A DNA stretch of 47,672 nucleotides from Pseudomonadota bacterium (GCA_030535425.1 JAUNHQ010000016.1:1-47672); one strand, 5' to 3'. Numbered from the stretch's first letter, positions 26,794 through 37,481 are shown. Translations and numbers: made by a program. Notes: a model not told the origin generated them from the letters alone.

Positions 26794-27126
26794 AGGTGCT
26801 ATCCGGCACTAAAAGCCATGGTGCGCATGGGATGAGACATGCGTGAAAAAAATCAGGCAGCGCGCCACGGCAAGCCACAGCGCAGGTGAAACAAAAGGTG
26901 CGTCCGCACTGCCATCATGCCAAAGCATTCGCAAAAAATCTTCAAAAGCCCATACCTAGAAAGAAAAGTTTGCTCCTTTTTTTATGTAACACACCCAAGC
27001 CCCCGCGCCCCAGCGGCGGCACAAGGCAACCGCTAGAATGCGGGAAAACCCGCCTACCCCTTTTGCTTGCAGCCGCAGTCATTTTTCGTCTGTCGGCTGT
27101 TTTCATATGGACTGCGCCTTTTCCTG
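26794..27126. other. Intergenic region before the mla operon
   Basis: 333 bp with no supported gene. It contains the LysR-proximal inverted repeat (26796-26809), an AT-rich stretch at about 26925-26990, a TAGAAT hexamer (27034-27039) that may be a -10 for the mla operon, and directly after it a hairpin GCGGG-AAAA-CCCGC (27040-27053). Confidence 0.45.
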
Positions 27127-27960
27127 GTGACTGCTTCTGCCGCCCCTGCGGGCGATTCCCCTCTTGTTGAACTGCGCGACGTGCGCTTTGGCTATGGCGA
27201 GCGCACCGTGCTCGACGGGCTGTCGCTGGCCGTTCCGCGCGGGCAAGTCACGGCGCTGATGGGCGCTTCCGGCGGCGGCAAGACCACCGTGCTGCGCCTG
27301 ATTGGCGGACAGGCCCGCGCCCAGTCTGGGCAGGTGCTGCTGGCCGGGCAGGACGTAGGCGCCATGGACGAAGCGCGCCTGTACGCCGCGCGCCGCCGCA
27401 TGGGCATGCTGTTTCAGTTCGGCGCGCTGTTCACCGACCTGAGCGTCTTCGAAAACGTGGCCTTTCCCTTGCGCGAGCACACGCGTCTGCCCGAGCCGCT
27501 GATCCGCGACATCGTGCTGATGAAGCTGGGCGCGGTGGGCCTGCGCGGCGCGCGCGATCTGATGCCCGCGCAGGTATCGGGCGGCATGGCGCGGCGCGTG
27601 GCGCTGGCACGCGCCATCGCACTGGACCCCGAGCTGGTGATGTACGACGAACCCTTTGCCGGGCTGGACCCCATCTCGCTGCACACTGCCGCCGGGCTGA
27701 TCCGCAAACTCAACGACGCGCTGGGCATTACCAGCCTGGTGGTATCGCACGATGTGGAAGAAACCTTCCAGATCGCCGATCAGGTCATCGTGCTGGCCGA
27801 CGGCAAGGTAGCCGCCCAGGGCACCCCCGACGAAGTGCGTGCCAGCACCGACCCGCTGGTGCGCCAGTTCATAGGCACGGGCGCGGATGGCCCCGTGCGC
27901 TTTCATTACCCCGGCCCGACGATAGAGCAGGACTTCGGCCCGCCAGGAGCCGTGTCATGA
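27127..27960 (+). CDS. mlaF: Phospholipid ABC transporter ATP-binding protein MlaF
   Basis: 277-aa ATPase of the MlaFEDB complex in the inner membrane, which moves glycerophospholipids between the inner membrane and the periplasmic carrier MlaC to keep outer-membrane asymmetry. GTG at 27127 is the likely start; an in-frame TTG at 27067 would add 20 atypical residues. Walker A is GASGGGKTT, the signature [16 protein letters not shown], Walker [14 protein letters not shown] and the switch His in SLVVSHD. The stop overlaps mlaE (ATGA). Confidence 0.94.
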   Translation: MTASAAPAGDSPLVELRDVRFGYGERTVLDGLSLAVPRGQVTALMGASGGGKTTVLRLIGGQARAQSGQVLLAGQDVGAMDEARLYAARRRMGMLFQFGALFTDLSVFENVAFPLREHTRLPEPLIRDIVLMKLGAVGLRGARDLMPAQVSGGMARRVALARAIALDPELVMYDEPFAGLDPISLHTAAGLIRKLNDALGITSLVVSHDVEETFQIADQVIVLADGKVAAQGTPDEVRASTDPLVRQFIGTGADGPVRFHYPGPTIEQDFGPPGAVS

Positions 27961-28739
27961 GCTGGTGGCACCCATCCGATGTGGGCCTGGCCGTGCGCAC
28001 GCAACTGGCCGGCATGGGCTATGGCGCGCGCCTGTTCTGGCGCCTGCTGCGCCTGCTGGGGCCGACGTTCAGGCGCTTTGCACTGGTGCGGGACCAGATG
28101 CATTTCCTGGGCAATTACTCGCTGGCCATCATTGCCGTGTCGGGCCTGTTCGTGGGCTTCGTGCTGGCGCTGCAGGGCTACAACATCTTGCAGCGCTACG
28201 GCTCGGCCGAAGCGGTGGGCCTGATGGTGGCGCTGAGCCTGCTACGCGAGCTGGGGCCGGTGGTCACGGCGCTGCTGTTCGCGGGCCGCGCGGGCACCTC
28301 GCTGACAGCCGAGATCGGGCTGATGAAAGCGGGCGAGCAGCTCTCGGCCATGGAAATGATGGCCGTGGATCCGGTGCGCCGCATCATCGCCCCGCGCTTT
28401 TGGGCCGGGGTGATCGTGGTACCGCTGCTCACGGCGGTGTTCAATGCCGTGGGCATTCTAGGCGGCTGGATCGTCAGCGTGCCCATGATCGGCGTGGACC
28501 CCGGCGCTTTCTGGAGCCAGATGCAAGGCGGCGTGGACGTCTGGGCCGACCTGGGCAACGGCGTCATCAAAAGCGTGGTGTTTGGCACCACGGTCACGTT
28601 CATTGCCCTGCTGCAAGGCTACGTGGCCCGGCCCACCGCCGACGGCGTGGCACGCGCCACCACGCGCACCGTGGTCACGGCATCGCTGATGGTGCTGGGG
28701 CTGGACTTCATCCTCACGGCCATGATGTTCTCGCTGTGA
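27957..28739 (+). CDS. mlaE: Phospholipid ABC transporter permease MlaE
   Basis: 260-aa permease with five to six membrane segments. [26 protein letters not shown], the [45 protein letters not shown] coupling region and the ending [16 protein letters not shown] are typical of MlaE/YrbE. It overlaps mlaF by 4 bp, which implies translational coupling, and is followed by mlaD after 24 bp. Confidence 0.95.
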   Translation: MSWWHPSDVGLAVRTQLAGMGYGARLFWRLLRLLGPTFRRFALVRDQMHFLGNYSLAIIAVSGLFVGFVLALQGYNILQRYGSAEAVGLMVALSLLRELGPVVTALLFAGRAGTSLTAEIGLMKAGEQLSAMEMMAVDPVRRIIAPRFWAGVIVVPLLTAVFNAVGILGGWIVSVPMIGVDPGAFWSQMQGGVDVWADLGNGVIKSVVFGTTVTFIALLQGYVARPTADGVARATTRTVVTASLMVLGLDFILTAMMFSL

Positions 28740-28763
28740 CCGCAAAGGCAAACACAATCAAGC

Positions 28764-29246
28764 ATGCAACGATCCAAAAATGACCTCTGGGTGGGCCTGT
28801 TCGTGATGATCGGGCTGGCGGCGCTGGTATTCCTGGCGCTGCAATCGGCCAATCTGCTGAACCTGAACCTGCACCGCACCTACCGCGTGACAGCCAGCTT
28901 CGACAACATCGGCGGACTCAAGCCCAAAGCCGCCGTGCGCAGCGCTGGCGTGCTGGTCGGACGCGTAGCCGCCATCGGTTTTGACGACCAGCGATTCCAG
29001 GCCCGGGTCGATCTGGACATGGATGCGCGGTTTCACTTTCCCAAGGACAGCGCCCTGAAGATCCTCACCAGCGGCCTGCTGGGCGAGCAATACATCGGCA
29101 TCGAGGCCGGCGCGGCAGAGGAAAACCTGGCCGCAGGCGATCACCTGACGCAAACACAATCGGCCGTGGTGCTGGAAAACCTCATCAGCCAGTTTCTTTA
29201 CAACAGCGCCAGCAACGCAGGCTCGCAAGGCAGCAGCAACAAATAA
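28764..29246 (+). CDS. mlaD: Outer membrane lipid asymmetry protein MlaD (MCE domain)
   Basis: 160-aa protein with one N-terminal membrane anchor (residues 9-29) and a single MCE domain (VTASFDNIGGLKPKAAVRSAGVLVGRV, then LTSGLLGEQYIGIEAG). MlaD hexamers form the periplasmic lipid channel on top of MlaE. The tail after the MCE domain is short and Ser/Asn/Gly-rich. Fourth partner MlaB is encoded at the end of the operon. Confidence 0.95.
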   Translation: MQRSKNDLWVGLFVMIGLAALVFLALQSANLLNLNLHRTYRVTASFDNIGGLKPKAAVRSAGVLVGRVAAIGFDDQRFQARVDLDMDARFHFPKDSALKILTSGLLGEQYIGIEAGAAEENLAAGDHLTQTQSAVVLENLISQFLYNSASNAGSQGSSNK

Positions 29247-29285
29247 GCCCCCTGCACTCACCGCCCGGCACCAAGGCAAGCTACC

Positions 29286-30092
29286 ATGACCTCACCATCC
29301 CCCCTTCGCGCCTACCCACGCCTGGGCCTGCTGGCCAGTGCCGCCACGCTGGCCCTGCTCGCCGGCTGCGCCAGCGCCCCCGGCGCCGACCCGCGCGACC
29401 CCTGGGAGCCGTACAACCGCTCCATGACCCGCTTCAACGACGCGGTGGATGACGCCGTGTTCAAACCCGTGGCCACGGCCTACCGCGATGTGGTGCCCCA
29501 GCCGATGCGCACCGGCGTGGGCAACTTCTTTGGCAACCTGAGTGACGTCTGGTCCTTCGTCAACAACGTGCTGCAGGCCAAGCCCGAGGGTGCCTTGCAC
29601 TCCTTCTGGCGTGTGCTCATCAACACCACCGTGGGGCTGGGCGGCGTGCTCGACCCCGCCAGTGAGATGCGCCTGGAGCGCCACCGTGAAGACTTTGGCC
29701 AAACCCTGGGGCGCTGGGGCATGCCCGCCGGCCCCTACCTGGTGCTGCCCTTCCTGGGCGCATCCACCCTGCGCGACACCGCTGCGCTGCCCGTGGACTG
29801 GTACGGCCAGCCGCAGATGTACGCCAACGATGCGGCGGTGCGCTGGGGTCTGACCGGCTTGCGCATGGTGCATCTGCGCTCCACCCTGCTGGGCGCCACC
29901 GACGTGCTGGAAGCCGCCGCCCTGGACAGCTACACCTTCCGCCGCGATGCCTTCCTGCAAAAGCGCCGCAACGACATTTACGATGGCAACCCACCGCAAG
30001 ACGAAGAACGCTACGACCTGGACGACGGCGCCGCTGCCGCACCTGCGGCCCCGGCCTCTTCTGCCTCCCCGCAGGCCGCGCCTGCCCGCTGA
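29286..30092 (+). CDS. mlaA: Outer membrane lipoprotein MlaA (VacJ)
   Basis: 268-aa lipoprotein. Lipobox LLAGC places the lipidated cysteine at residue 28. The VacJ core DPWEPYNRSMTRFNDAVDDAVFKPVATAYR and FGQTLGRWGMPAGPYLVLPFLG are conserved. MlaA removes misplaced phospholipids from the outer leaflet and passes them to MlaC. An Ala/Pro-rich C-terminal tail follows YDLDDG. Confidence 0.95.
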   Translation: MTSPSPLRAYPRLGLLASAATLALLAGCASAPGADPRDPWEPYNRSMTRFNDAVDDAVFKPVATAYRDVVPQPMRTGVGNFFGNLSDVWSFVNNVLQAKPEGALHSFWRVLINTTVGLGGVLDPASEMRLERHREDFGQTLGRWGMPAGPYLVLPFLGASTLRDTAALPVDWYGQPQMYANDAAVRWGLTGLRMVHLRSTLLGATDVLEAAALDSYTFRRDAFLQKRRNDIYDGNPPQDEERYDLDDGAAAAPAAPASSASPQAAPAR

Positions 30093-30222
30093 CGCCTGGC
30101 TGATGCCTGTCCCGCCAGCACGCGCAACTTGTAACAATCCAGGCGAAACCGGACAGATCCCCCCGGCTCCAAGCGCAGCTCACGGCGCAGGCCGTCAACC
30201 GATTCACCCAAAGAAAGTGCTG

Positions 30223-30900
30223 ATGCAAGCCATGACATCCCCCTTCCGCCCCACCTTGTTGCGCCGCTCCTTCGTGCGCCACGGCGCCCTTGCTCTGGGT
30301 GCGCTGGCGGCCCTGGCGGCCACACCCTGGGCACATGCGCAGTCGGGTGAAGCACCCGACGCCATGATCCAGCGTCTGTCCGATGAGGTGCTGGATCTCA
30401 TCCGCAAGGACAAGGCGCTGCAAAGCGGCCAGATCGACCGCGTGATGGCCGTGGTAGACAGCAAAATCATGCCCAACGTGAACTTCACGCGCATGACCGC
30501 CTCGGCCACCGGCCCCGCATGGCGCCAGGCCACACCTGAGCAGCGCCAGCGCCTGCAGCAAGAATTCAAGAGCCTGCTGGTGCGCACCTACGCGGGCGCG
30601 CTCAAACAGGTCAGCGATCAAACCGTTGAAGTTCGCCCCTTGCGCGCAGGCGCTGGCGACAAGGAAGTCGTTGTGCGCACCCTGGTGCGCGGCATGGGCG
30701 AGCCCGTTCAGCTGGACTACCGCATGGAACGCGCCAGCGGCCAAAACGCCGGCTGGAAAATCTATGACCTGAATGTGCTGGGTGTCTGGCTGGTAGACAA
30801 CTACCGGCCGCAGTTCGCGCAGCAGATCAACGCGGGCGGGGTGGATGCGCTCATCAAGTCCCTGTCCGAGCGCAACCGCACCAACGCCGTCAACGGCTAA
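30223..30900 (+). CDS. mlaC: Periplasmic phospholipid carrier MlaC
   Basis: 225-aa soluble shuttle (Ttg2D family). ATG at 30223 follows AAAGAAAG; a second ATG three codons later is possible. A twin-arginine-like start (LLRRSFVRHGALALGALAALAATPWAHA) is a signal peptide cleaved after residue 39. The domain contains NFTRMTASATGPAWRQATPEQRQRL and WKIYDLNVLGVWLVDNYR, both typical of MlaC. It lies between mlaA and mlaB. Confidence 0.95.
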   Translation: MQAMTSPFRPTLLRRSFVRHGALALGALAALAATPWAHAQSGEAPDAMIQRLSDEVLDLIRKDKALQSGQIDRVMAVVDSKIMPNVNFTRMTASATGPAWRQATPEQRQRLQQEFKSLLVRTYAGALKQVSDQTVEVRPLRAGAGDKEVVVRTLVRGMGEPVQLDYRMERASGQNAGWKIYDLNVLGVWLVDNYRPQFAQQINAGGVDALIKSLSERNRTNAVNG

Positions 30901-30917
30901 GCCCTTTTTTGCGCCCC

Positions 30918-31262
30918 ATGCTCGTGCTGCCCGCCGAAATCACCCACGTGCAAGCCCAGACTTGCCTGGACATGCTGCACAAGGCCGCCCGGGCCGAAGC
31001 CGGGCCGCTGGTGCTGGTGGACGCCACGGCGCTGACACGCTTTGACTCATCGGCCCTGGCCGTGCTGCTGGAATGCCGGCGCGAGTGCCTGCACGACGGC
31101 AAGCAGTTTGCCGTGCGCGGCCTGTCTGCGCGCTTGCGCGAGCTGGCCACGCTCTACGGCATCGACGCGCTGCTGGCCGAACCCACGGTGCCCGCAGTAG
31201 CCGATACGGTGGATGCGGTAGATACGGTGGACGCGCCAGCGCCGCACAGCATAAAAACGTAA
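30918..31262 (+). CDS. mlaB: STAS-domain protein MlaB
   Basis: 114-aa cytoplasmic STAS protein that stabilises the MlaFE ATPase. ATG at 30918 is preferred to the TTG at 30909. The phosphorylation-loop region VDATALTRFDSSALAVLLE carries the conserved Ser. The C-terminal tail ADTVDAVDTVDAP is encoded by an 18-bp tandem duplication (GATACGGTGG repeated around 31203-31232). Its stop codon TAA is part of the TAAAAT hexamer before the next gene. Confidence 0.88.
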   Translation: MLVLPAEITHVQAQTCLDMLHKAARAEAGPLVLVDATALTRFDSSALAVLLECRRECLHDGKQFAVRGLSARLRELATLYGIDALLAEPTVPAVADTVDAVDTVDAPAPHSIKT

Positions 31263-31265
31263 AAT
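31260..31265 (+). promoter_or_regulatory. Candidate -10 for the ABC exporter (leaderless type)
   Basis: TAAAAT, overlapping the mlaB stop codon, ends 9 nt before the ATG at 31275. There is no Shine-Dalgarno between. This could start a separate transcript inside the operon. Confidence 0.4.
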
Positions 31266-31274
31266 CCGGGCTTC

Positions 31275-32237
31275 ATGCCCGCGATCTCCTTTGAGTCGGT
31301 CAGCAAGGTTTACGCCTCTGCTGGCCAGCACGGCTCCCCCCCCTTCAAAGCCCTGGACAACGTCAGCTTCGACATCGAAGAAGGCGAGTTCTTCGGCCTG
31401 CTCGGCCCCAACGGCGCGGGCAAGACCACGCTCATCTCCATTCTGGCCGGTCTGGCCCGCGCCACCTCGGGCCGCGTCAAGGTGCACGGCTTTGACGTGC
31501 AGCAGGACTTTGCCCAGGCGCGCCGGCACCTGGGCATCGTGCCGCAGGAGCTGGTGTTCGACCCCTTCTTCACCGTGCGCGAGGCGCTGCGCTTTCAGTC
31601 CGGCTACTTCGGTCTACACCGCAACGAGGCCTGGATCGACGAGCTGCTGCACGGCCTGGGCCTGGCCGACAAGGCTGGGGCCAACATGCGCCAGCTCTCC
31701 GGCGGCATGAAGCGCCGCGTGCTGGTGGCGCAGGCGCTGGTGCACAAGCCTCCCGTCATCGTGCTGGACGAGCCCACCGCCGGGGTGGACGTGGAACTGC
31801 GCCAGACCCTGTGGCAGTTCGTTGCCGCCTTGAACCGCCAGGGCCATACCGTGCTGCTGACCACGCATTACCTGGAAGAGGCCGAAGCCCTGTGCCAGCG
31901 CCTGGCCATGCTGAAAAAAGGCCAGGTCATCGCGCTGGAGCGCACCAGCACCTTGCTGGCCAATGCCGCCGCCAGCGTGCTGCACTTCAAGACCGACGAC
32001 GCGCTGCCGCCCGCCCTGGCCGCGCAGGCGCGCGTCACGGGCCGCATCGTCGAGCTGCCCGCCTACAAGGCCGACGACGTGGAAGCCCACCTGGCCGCGC
32101 TGCGCCAGGCGGGTGTGCGCGTGGAAGACGTGGAAATCCGCAAGGCCGACCTGGAAGACGTGTTCGTCAAGATGATGGGTGGCACTGCCGAGCCGCCCAC
32201 TCCCGTGCGCGCCGACATCGTGGAGGCCAGCGTATGA
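31275..32237 (+). CDS. ABC exporter ATP-binding protein (CcmA/YadG type)
   Basis: 320-aa ATPase. Walker A GPNGAGKTT (residues 44-52), signature LSGGMKRRVLVAQALV, Walker B VIVLDEPTAGVD and a C-terminal domain typical of YadG/DrrA-like subunits. With the permease encoded next (4-bp overlap) it forms an ABC-2 exporter. Its position just after mla genes is conserved in Burkholderiales and suggests an envelope-lipid or cell-wall link, but the substrate is unknown. Confidence 0.9.
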   Translation: MPAISFESVSKVYASAGQHGSPPFKALDNVSFDIEEGEFFGLLGPNGAGKTTLISILAGLARATSGRVKVHGFDVQQDFAQARRHLGIVPQELVFDPFFTVREALRFQSGYFGLHRNEAWIDELLHGLGLADKAGANMRQLSGGMKRRVLVAQALVHKPPVIVLDEPTAGVDVELRQTLWQFVAALNRQGHTVLLTTHYLEEAEALCQRLAMLKKGQVIALERTSTLLANAAASVLHFKTDDALPPALAAQARVTGRIVELPAYKADDVEAHLAALRQAGVRVEDVEIRKADLEDVFVKMMGGTAEPPTPVRADIVEASV

Positions 32238-33061
32238 CCTCACCGCACCAGCCCCCTCAGCAGTTCCCGCGCCAGCCTCCGCATTTGCACGCCCAGCCCG
32301 CTGCCAACGACGGCTGGAAGATGCTGCTGAAAAAAGAAGTACTGCGCTTTTGGCGCGTGGCCGGGCAGACCATTGCCGCGCCCGTGCTCACCGCCGTGCT
32401 GTACCTGATGATCTTCGGCCACGTGCTGCAAGGCCGGGTGCAGGTCTACCCCGGTGTGGACTACATCGCCTTTTTGGTGCCTGGCCTGGTGATGATGAGC
32501 GTGCTGCAAAACGCCTTTGCCAACAGCGCCTCCAGCCTGGTGCAAAGCAAGATCATGGGCAGCCTGGTGTTTCAGCTGCTCACCCCGCTGTCGGCGCGGC
32601 ACTGGTTCATCGCCTACGTGGGCGCAGCCATTGTGCGCGGGCTGGCCGTGGGCCTGGGCGTGTACCTCATCACCTTGTTCTACGCCCCGCCGCAGGTCGC
32701 CTCGCTGGCGTGGGTGCTGGTCTTTGCCGTGCTGGGCGCGGCCCTGATGGGCGTGCTGGGCCTGCTGGCCGGGCTGTGGGCCGACAAGTTCGACCAGATG
32801 GCCGTGTTCCAGAACTTCCTGGTCATGCCCATGACCTTTCTGGCGGGCGTGTTCTATTCCATCCACTCCCTGCCCAGCGTCTGGCAAGGCTTGAGCCACC
32901 TCAACCCGTTTTTCTACTTGATCGATGGTTTTCGCCACGGCTTTTTCGGCGTGAGCGACGTCTCGCCCTGGCTCAGCCTGGGCGTAGCCGGCAGCGCCCT
33001 GGCCCTGCTGTCGCTGCTGTCGCTGCACCTGCTCCAAACCGGCTACAAGCTGCGGGGCTGA
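32234..33061 (+). CDS. ABC-2 type exporter permease (YadH-like)
   Basis: 275 aa. The ATG at 32234 overlaps the preceding stop (ATGA). After a Pro/His-rich cytoplasmic N-terminus, about six membrane segments follow. MIFGHVLQGRVQVYPGVDYIAFLVPGLVMMSVLQNAFANSASSLVQSKIMG and the FLAGVFYSIHSLPSVWQGLSHLNPFFYLIDGFRHGFFGVSD block are typical of the YadH/DrrB group. Partner is the ATPase upstream. Confidence 0.9.
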   Translation: MTSPHQPPQQFPRQPPHLHAQPAANDGWKMLLKKEVLRFWRVAGQTIAAPVLTAVLYLMIFGHVLQGRVQVYPGVDYIAFLVPGLVMMSVLQNAFANSASSLVQSKIMGSLVFQLLTPLSARHWFIAYVGAAIVRGLAVGLGVYLITLFYAPPQVASLAWVLVFAVLGAALMGVLGLLAGLWADKFDQMAVFQNFLVMPMTFLAGVFYSIHSLPSVWQGLSHLNPFFYLIDGFRHGFFGVSDVSPWLSLGVAGSALALLSLLSLHLLQTGYKLRG

Positions 33062-33097
33062 CCGCCATCACCTTTCACACCGCCCAACGCGCCTTTC

Positions 33098-33340
33098 ATG
33101 ACTGCCGACCAGCTCCAACACCTCATCACCGCCGGCCTGCCGTGCGACCACATCCACCTGGAAGGCGATGGCCGCCACTGGTTTGCCACCATCGTCTCCC
33201 CCGCGTTCGAGGGCAAGCGCCCCATCACCCGCCACCAGATGGTCTATGCCACCCTGGGCGAGCGGCTGCACACCGACGAGGTGCACGCCTTGTCCATGAA
33301 AACCTTCACCCCCGCCGAATGGGCCAGGCAAGCCGCTTGA
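33098..33340 (+). CDS. ibaG: BolA family protein, IbaG-like
   Basis: 80-aa BolA-fold protein. The KH-like core (CDHIHLEGDGRHWFATIVSPAFEGKRPITRHQMVYATLG) carries the conserved His pair. IbaG/BolA proteins bind Fe-S clusters with monothiol glutaredoxins and help maintain envelope and iron homeostasis. The position between an mla-type cluster and murA is the same as in E. coli. Its stop codon abuts repeat copy H. Confidence 0.92.
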   Translation: MTADQLQHLITAGLPCDHIHLEGDGRHWFATIVSPAFEGKRPITRHQMVYATLGERLHTDEVHALSMKTFTPAEWARQAA

Positions 33341-33400
33341 TATGCTCTTTATTTGATAGCTGCTCGCACGCTCTGCACGCGCGCTAACGCCCATTTTGAC
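33341..33400 (+). repeat. Dispersed intergenic element, copy H
   Basis: Head GCTCT...ATAGC (33344-33360), then the TGCTCGCACG box, then GCACGCGCGCTAACGCCC and ATTTTGAC. This is the second subtype (TGCTTGCGC-like box, ATTTTGAC tail). It starts right after the ibaG stop TGA and ends 18 bp before murA, inside the operon. Confidence 0.7.
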
Positions 33401-33418
33401 TATTCAAAACACCAGCCC

Positions 33419-34714
<1,296 letters not shown>

Positions 34715-34731
34715 ACCTGCTTTCGCTGCCT

Positions 34732-34944
34732 GTGCCTGACAACCTGAACACCCCTCCTGACGGCCTGCCCCGCTACCGCCTGCTCACCGGCCCAGACGAC
34801 GCGGCTTTTTGCCGCCGCGTCAGCCAGGCGCTGGCGCAGGGCTGGCGGCTGTACGGCTCGCCTGCGGCCACGTTCAATGGCACGCACGTCATCGTGGCGC
34901 AGGCCGTGCTGTGGCCCGACGCGCCCGCGCCCGACACCTTTTGA
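34732..34944 (+). CDS. DUF1737 domain small protein
   Basis: 70 aa with a GTG start at 34732. The whole protein is a DUF1737 domain (YRLLTGPDDAAFCRRVSQALAQGWRLYGSPAATFNG). Function unknown; such genes lie beside murA or his genes in many beta-proteobacteria. It is 12 bp upstream of hisG, so it shares its transcript. Confidence 0.82.
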   Translation: MPDNLNTPPDGLPRYRLLTGPDDAAFCRRVSQALAQGWRLYGSPAATFNGTHVIVAQAVLWPDAPAPDTF

Positions 34945-34956
34945 ACAAGCCCCCGC

Positions 34957-35616
34957 ATGATTACCCTCGCCCTGTCCAAAGGCCGCATCTTTGACGAAAC
35001 CCTGCCGCTGCTGGCCGCCGCAGGCATCGAGGTGCTGGAAGACCCCGACACCTCGCGCAAGCTCATCCTGCCCACCAACCGGCCCGATGTGCGCGTGGTG
35101 CTGGTGCGCGCCAGCGACGTGCCCACCTATGTGCAATACGGCGGGGCCGACTTGGGTGTGGCCGGGCTGGACACGCTGATCGAGCACGGCAGTGCCGATC
35201 TGTACCAGCCGCTGGACTTGCGCATTGCCCGCTGCCACATGGCCGTGGCCGCGCCCGAAGGCTTTGACTGGCCGCGCGCCGCCCGCGCGGGCAGCCGCAT
35301 CACCGTGGCCACCAAGTACACCAGCATCGCGCGCGATTTTTTTGCCGACAAGGGCATGCACGTGGACATCGTCAAGCTCTACGGCAGCATGGAGCTGGCC
35401 CCGCTCATTGGCCTGGCCGATGCCATCGTCGATCTGGTCAGCACCGGCAAAACGCTCAAGGCCAACCACCTGGCCGAAGTCGAGCACATCATGGACATCA
35501 GCGCCCGCCTGGTCGTCAACCAGGCCGCGCTCAAGCTCAAGGCCACGGCCATCCGGCCCATCATTGATGCCTTTGCGCAGGCGGTGGGCAAGGACCCGGG
35601 GCAACAGCCCTCCTGA
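34957..35616 (+). CDS. hisG: ATP phosphoribosyltransferase, short form
   Basis: First enzyme of histidine synthesis, 219 aa. The length is that of the HisG-S form, which lacks the C-terminal regulatory domain and works only with HisZ; no hisZ is in the window. [30 protein letters not shown] and the PRPP-binding block [17 protein letters not shown] are conserved. Confidence 0.95.
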   Translation: MITLALSKGRIFDETLPLLAAAGIEVLEDPDTSRKLILPTNRPDVRVVLVRASDVPTYVQYGGADLGVAGLDTLIEHGSADLYQPLDLRIARCHMAVAAPEGFDWPRAARAGSRITVATKYTSIARDFFADKGMHVDIVKLYGSMELAPLIGLADAIVDLVSTGKTLKANHLAEVEHIMDISARLVVNQAALKLKATAIRPIIDAFAQAVGKDPGQQPS

Positions 35617-35869
35617 AAGCCATGCGCGTGACCACGCGATGCGGCTGCGGCAAAGGCGGAAGCGGCGCTGCGCAGCGCGCGTCCGCATGGGCGGATAGCC
35701 CCTCCTTGACGCCCATGTTGCCCATGTGCACAAGGCCAAAGCCAGGTTAAAGGCCTCAAGGGCACGGCATAAAAGAGCGGCGTCAGGACACAGCCGGGTG
35801 AGACAATCGCCATCTGCGCGCTGGCGCATGCGGCGCGCCTGGACGGTATCTTTTCATTTGGCTGCTCCC
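35617..35869 (+). promoter_or_regulatory. hisG-hisD intergenic region
   Basis: 253 bp. A GACAAT hexamer (35802-35807) could be a -10 giving hisD its own promoter with a leader of about 55 nt. No terminator is obvious after hisG, and no gene is supported. Confidence 0.35.
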
Positions 35870-37192
35870 ATGTCTTCTGCCCTCACCGCTATCCCCTTGC
35901 GCCTGTCTACCGATCAGCCGGATTTCGAGCAACAGTTTGCCCAGCGCCTGCACTGGAGCGCCGAGCAGGACGAGGCCATTGAGCTGCGGGTCAAAAGCAT
36001 CCTGGCCGACGTGCGCACGCGCGGCGATGCGGCGGTGCTGGAATACACCGCCCGCTTTGACGGCCTGAAAGCCGCCCGCATGGCCGATCTGCAACTGAGC
36101 GCTGACGAGCTGCAAGCCGCCTTTGACGGCCTGCCCCTGGATCAGCGCGAAGCCCTCACGCAAGCGGCCGCACGCATTCGCCGCTACCACGAGTGGCAAA
36201 AAAAGCAGGGCGGCGAAACTGCTACCTACCGCGATGACGATGGCACCTTGCTGGGCCAGAAGGTCACGCCGCTGGACCGCGTGGGCATTTACGTGCCCGG
36301 CGGCAAGGCCGCCTACCCCAGCAGCGTGCTGATGAACGCCATTCCGGCCCACGTGGCAGGTGTGGGCGAGATCGTCATGGTCGTGCCCACCCCCGGCGGC
36401 GAGAAAAACCCCCTGGTGTTGGCCGCCGCGCACGTGGCCGGTGTCAGCCGCGCCTTCACCCTGGGCGGCGCGCAGGCCGTGGCGGCGCTGGCCTATGGCA
36501 CGGCCACCATCCCCAGGGTGGACAAGATCACCGGCCCGGGCAACGCCTACGTGGCCAGCGCCAAAAAGCACGTGTTTGGCCAGGTGGGCATCGACATGAT
36601 TGCCGGCCCCAGCGAAATTCTGGTGCTGGCCGATGGCAGCACCCCGCCCGATTGGGTGGCCATGGATTTGTTCAGCCAGGCCGAGCACGACGAGCTGGCG
36701 CAAAGCATTTTGCTGTGCCCTGATGCGGCCTACATCGACGCGGTGCAAGCCGCCATGGACCGCCTGCTGCCCGAGATGCCGCGCGCGGCCATCATCGCCA
36801 AAAGCCTGAGCGGGCGCGGTGCGCTCATCCACACCCGGCACATGGAAGAAGCCTGCGCCATCAGCAACCGCATCGCGCCCGAGCACCTGGAAATCTCCAG
36901 CCGCCAGCCGCAGCGCTGGGAGCCGCTGCTCAAGCACGCGGGCGCCATCTTTTTGGGGGCCTACACCAGCGAGTCCTTGGGCGACTACTGCGCTGGCCCC
37001 AACCACGTGCTGCCCACCAGCGGCACCGCGCGCTTTTCCAGCCCGCTGTCGGTGTACGACTTTCAAAAGCGCAGCAGCCTGATTGAAGTGAGTGCGCAAG
37101 GCGCCCAAACCCTGGGCCGCATCGCCAGCACCCTGGCCCACGGCGAAGGCTTGCAGGCCCACGCACGGGCGGCGGAAATGCGGCTGGCGTAA
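35870..37192 (+). CDS. hisD: Histidinol dehydrogenase
   Basis: Zinc enzyme that oxidises histidinol to histidine in two NAD+-dependent steps, 440 aa. ATG at 35870 gives the usual length. [50 protein letters not shown] and [25 protein letters not shown] are conserved, including the metal and base residues. hisC, normally next in Burkholderiales, does not follow; an intergenic mosaic and a convergent flavodoxin gene do. Confidence 0.96.
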   Translation: MSSALTAIPLRLSTDQPDFEQQFAQRLHWSAEQDEAIELRVKSILADVRTRGDAAVLEYTARFDGLKAARMADLQLSADELQAAFDGLPLDQREALTQAAARIRRYHEWQKKQGGETATYRDDDGTLLGQKVTPLDRVGIYVPGGKAAYPSSVLMNAIPAHVAGVGEIVMVVPTPGGEKNPLVLAAAHVAGVSRAFTLGGAQAVAALAYGTATIPRVDKITGPGNAYVASAKKHVFGQVGIDMIAGPSEILVLADGSTPPDWVAMDLFSQAEHDELAQSILLCPDAAYIDAVQAAMDRLLPEMPRAAIIAKSLSGRGALIHTRHMEEACAISNRIAPEHLEISSRQPQRWEPLLKHAGAIFLGAYTSESLGDYCAGPNHVLPTSGTARFSSPLSVYDFQKRSSLIEVSAQGAQTLGRIASTLAHGEGLQAHARAAEMRLA

Positions 37193-37304
37193 AAGGCTGC
37201 GCCAGAGACCAGGCGCAGCCCTGTGGCCGCTGAAGGGCAATGGCCCGTTGCGCTTTCGGGAAAACCTTTTTAAAGCCCGTCGGCATCTAAAGTCTTTGGG
37301 CATC

Positions 37305-37358
37305 AAAAAGGCCGTTTGCGCATGACGGACGCGCGCAAGCAGCTATTGTTTTTAAAGC
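37305..37358 (-). repeat. Dispersed intergenic element, copy I
   Basis: On the minus strand: GCTTTAAAAACAATAGC (37342-37358), TGCTTGCGCGCG, GCGCAAACGGCC and a five-T run. It mixes the TGCTTGCGCGCG box of one subtype with the GCGCAAA-GGCC-T tail of the other. It lies 124 bp downstream of the flavodoxin gene, in its direction. Confidence 0.7.
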
Positions 37359-37366
37359 GCCATGCC

Positions 37367-37387
37367 CCTTCCCCCTTTGGGGGAAGG
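37367..37387. repeat. Perfect G/C hairpin
   Basis: CCTTCCCCC-TTT-GGGGGAAGG: a 9-bp perfect stem with a 3-nt loop, directly left of copy I's outer end and followed by GGGATGGGGGT. Similar palindromes are dispersed in Burkholderiales genomes. No T-run, so not a typical terminator. Confidence 0.55.
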
Positions 37388-37481
37388 CTGGGATGGGGGT
37401 ACGCGGCGCGTCACTTGCGCAGTGCCGCCCTCATATCGCGTCAAGGCGTCCTGCCCACGCAGGCGCGCATCCCAGACGAAA

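Noticed and set aside
27040-27060. Rho-independent terminator before mlaF
   Set aside because: GCGGG-AAAA-CCCGC is a good hairpin, but it is followed by CTACCCC rather than a T-run; the T-rich part comes later.
35617-35703. Short frame starting at an ATG near 35621 encoding a Cys/Gly-rich 28-residue peptide between hisG and hisD
   Set aside because: No ribosome-binding site and no recognisable feature beyond a chance RCGCGKGGSG string.
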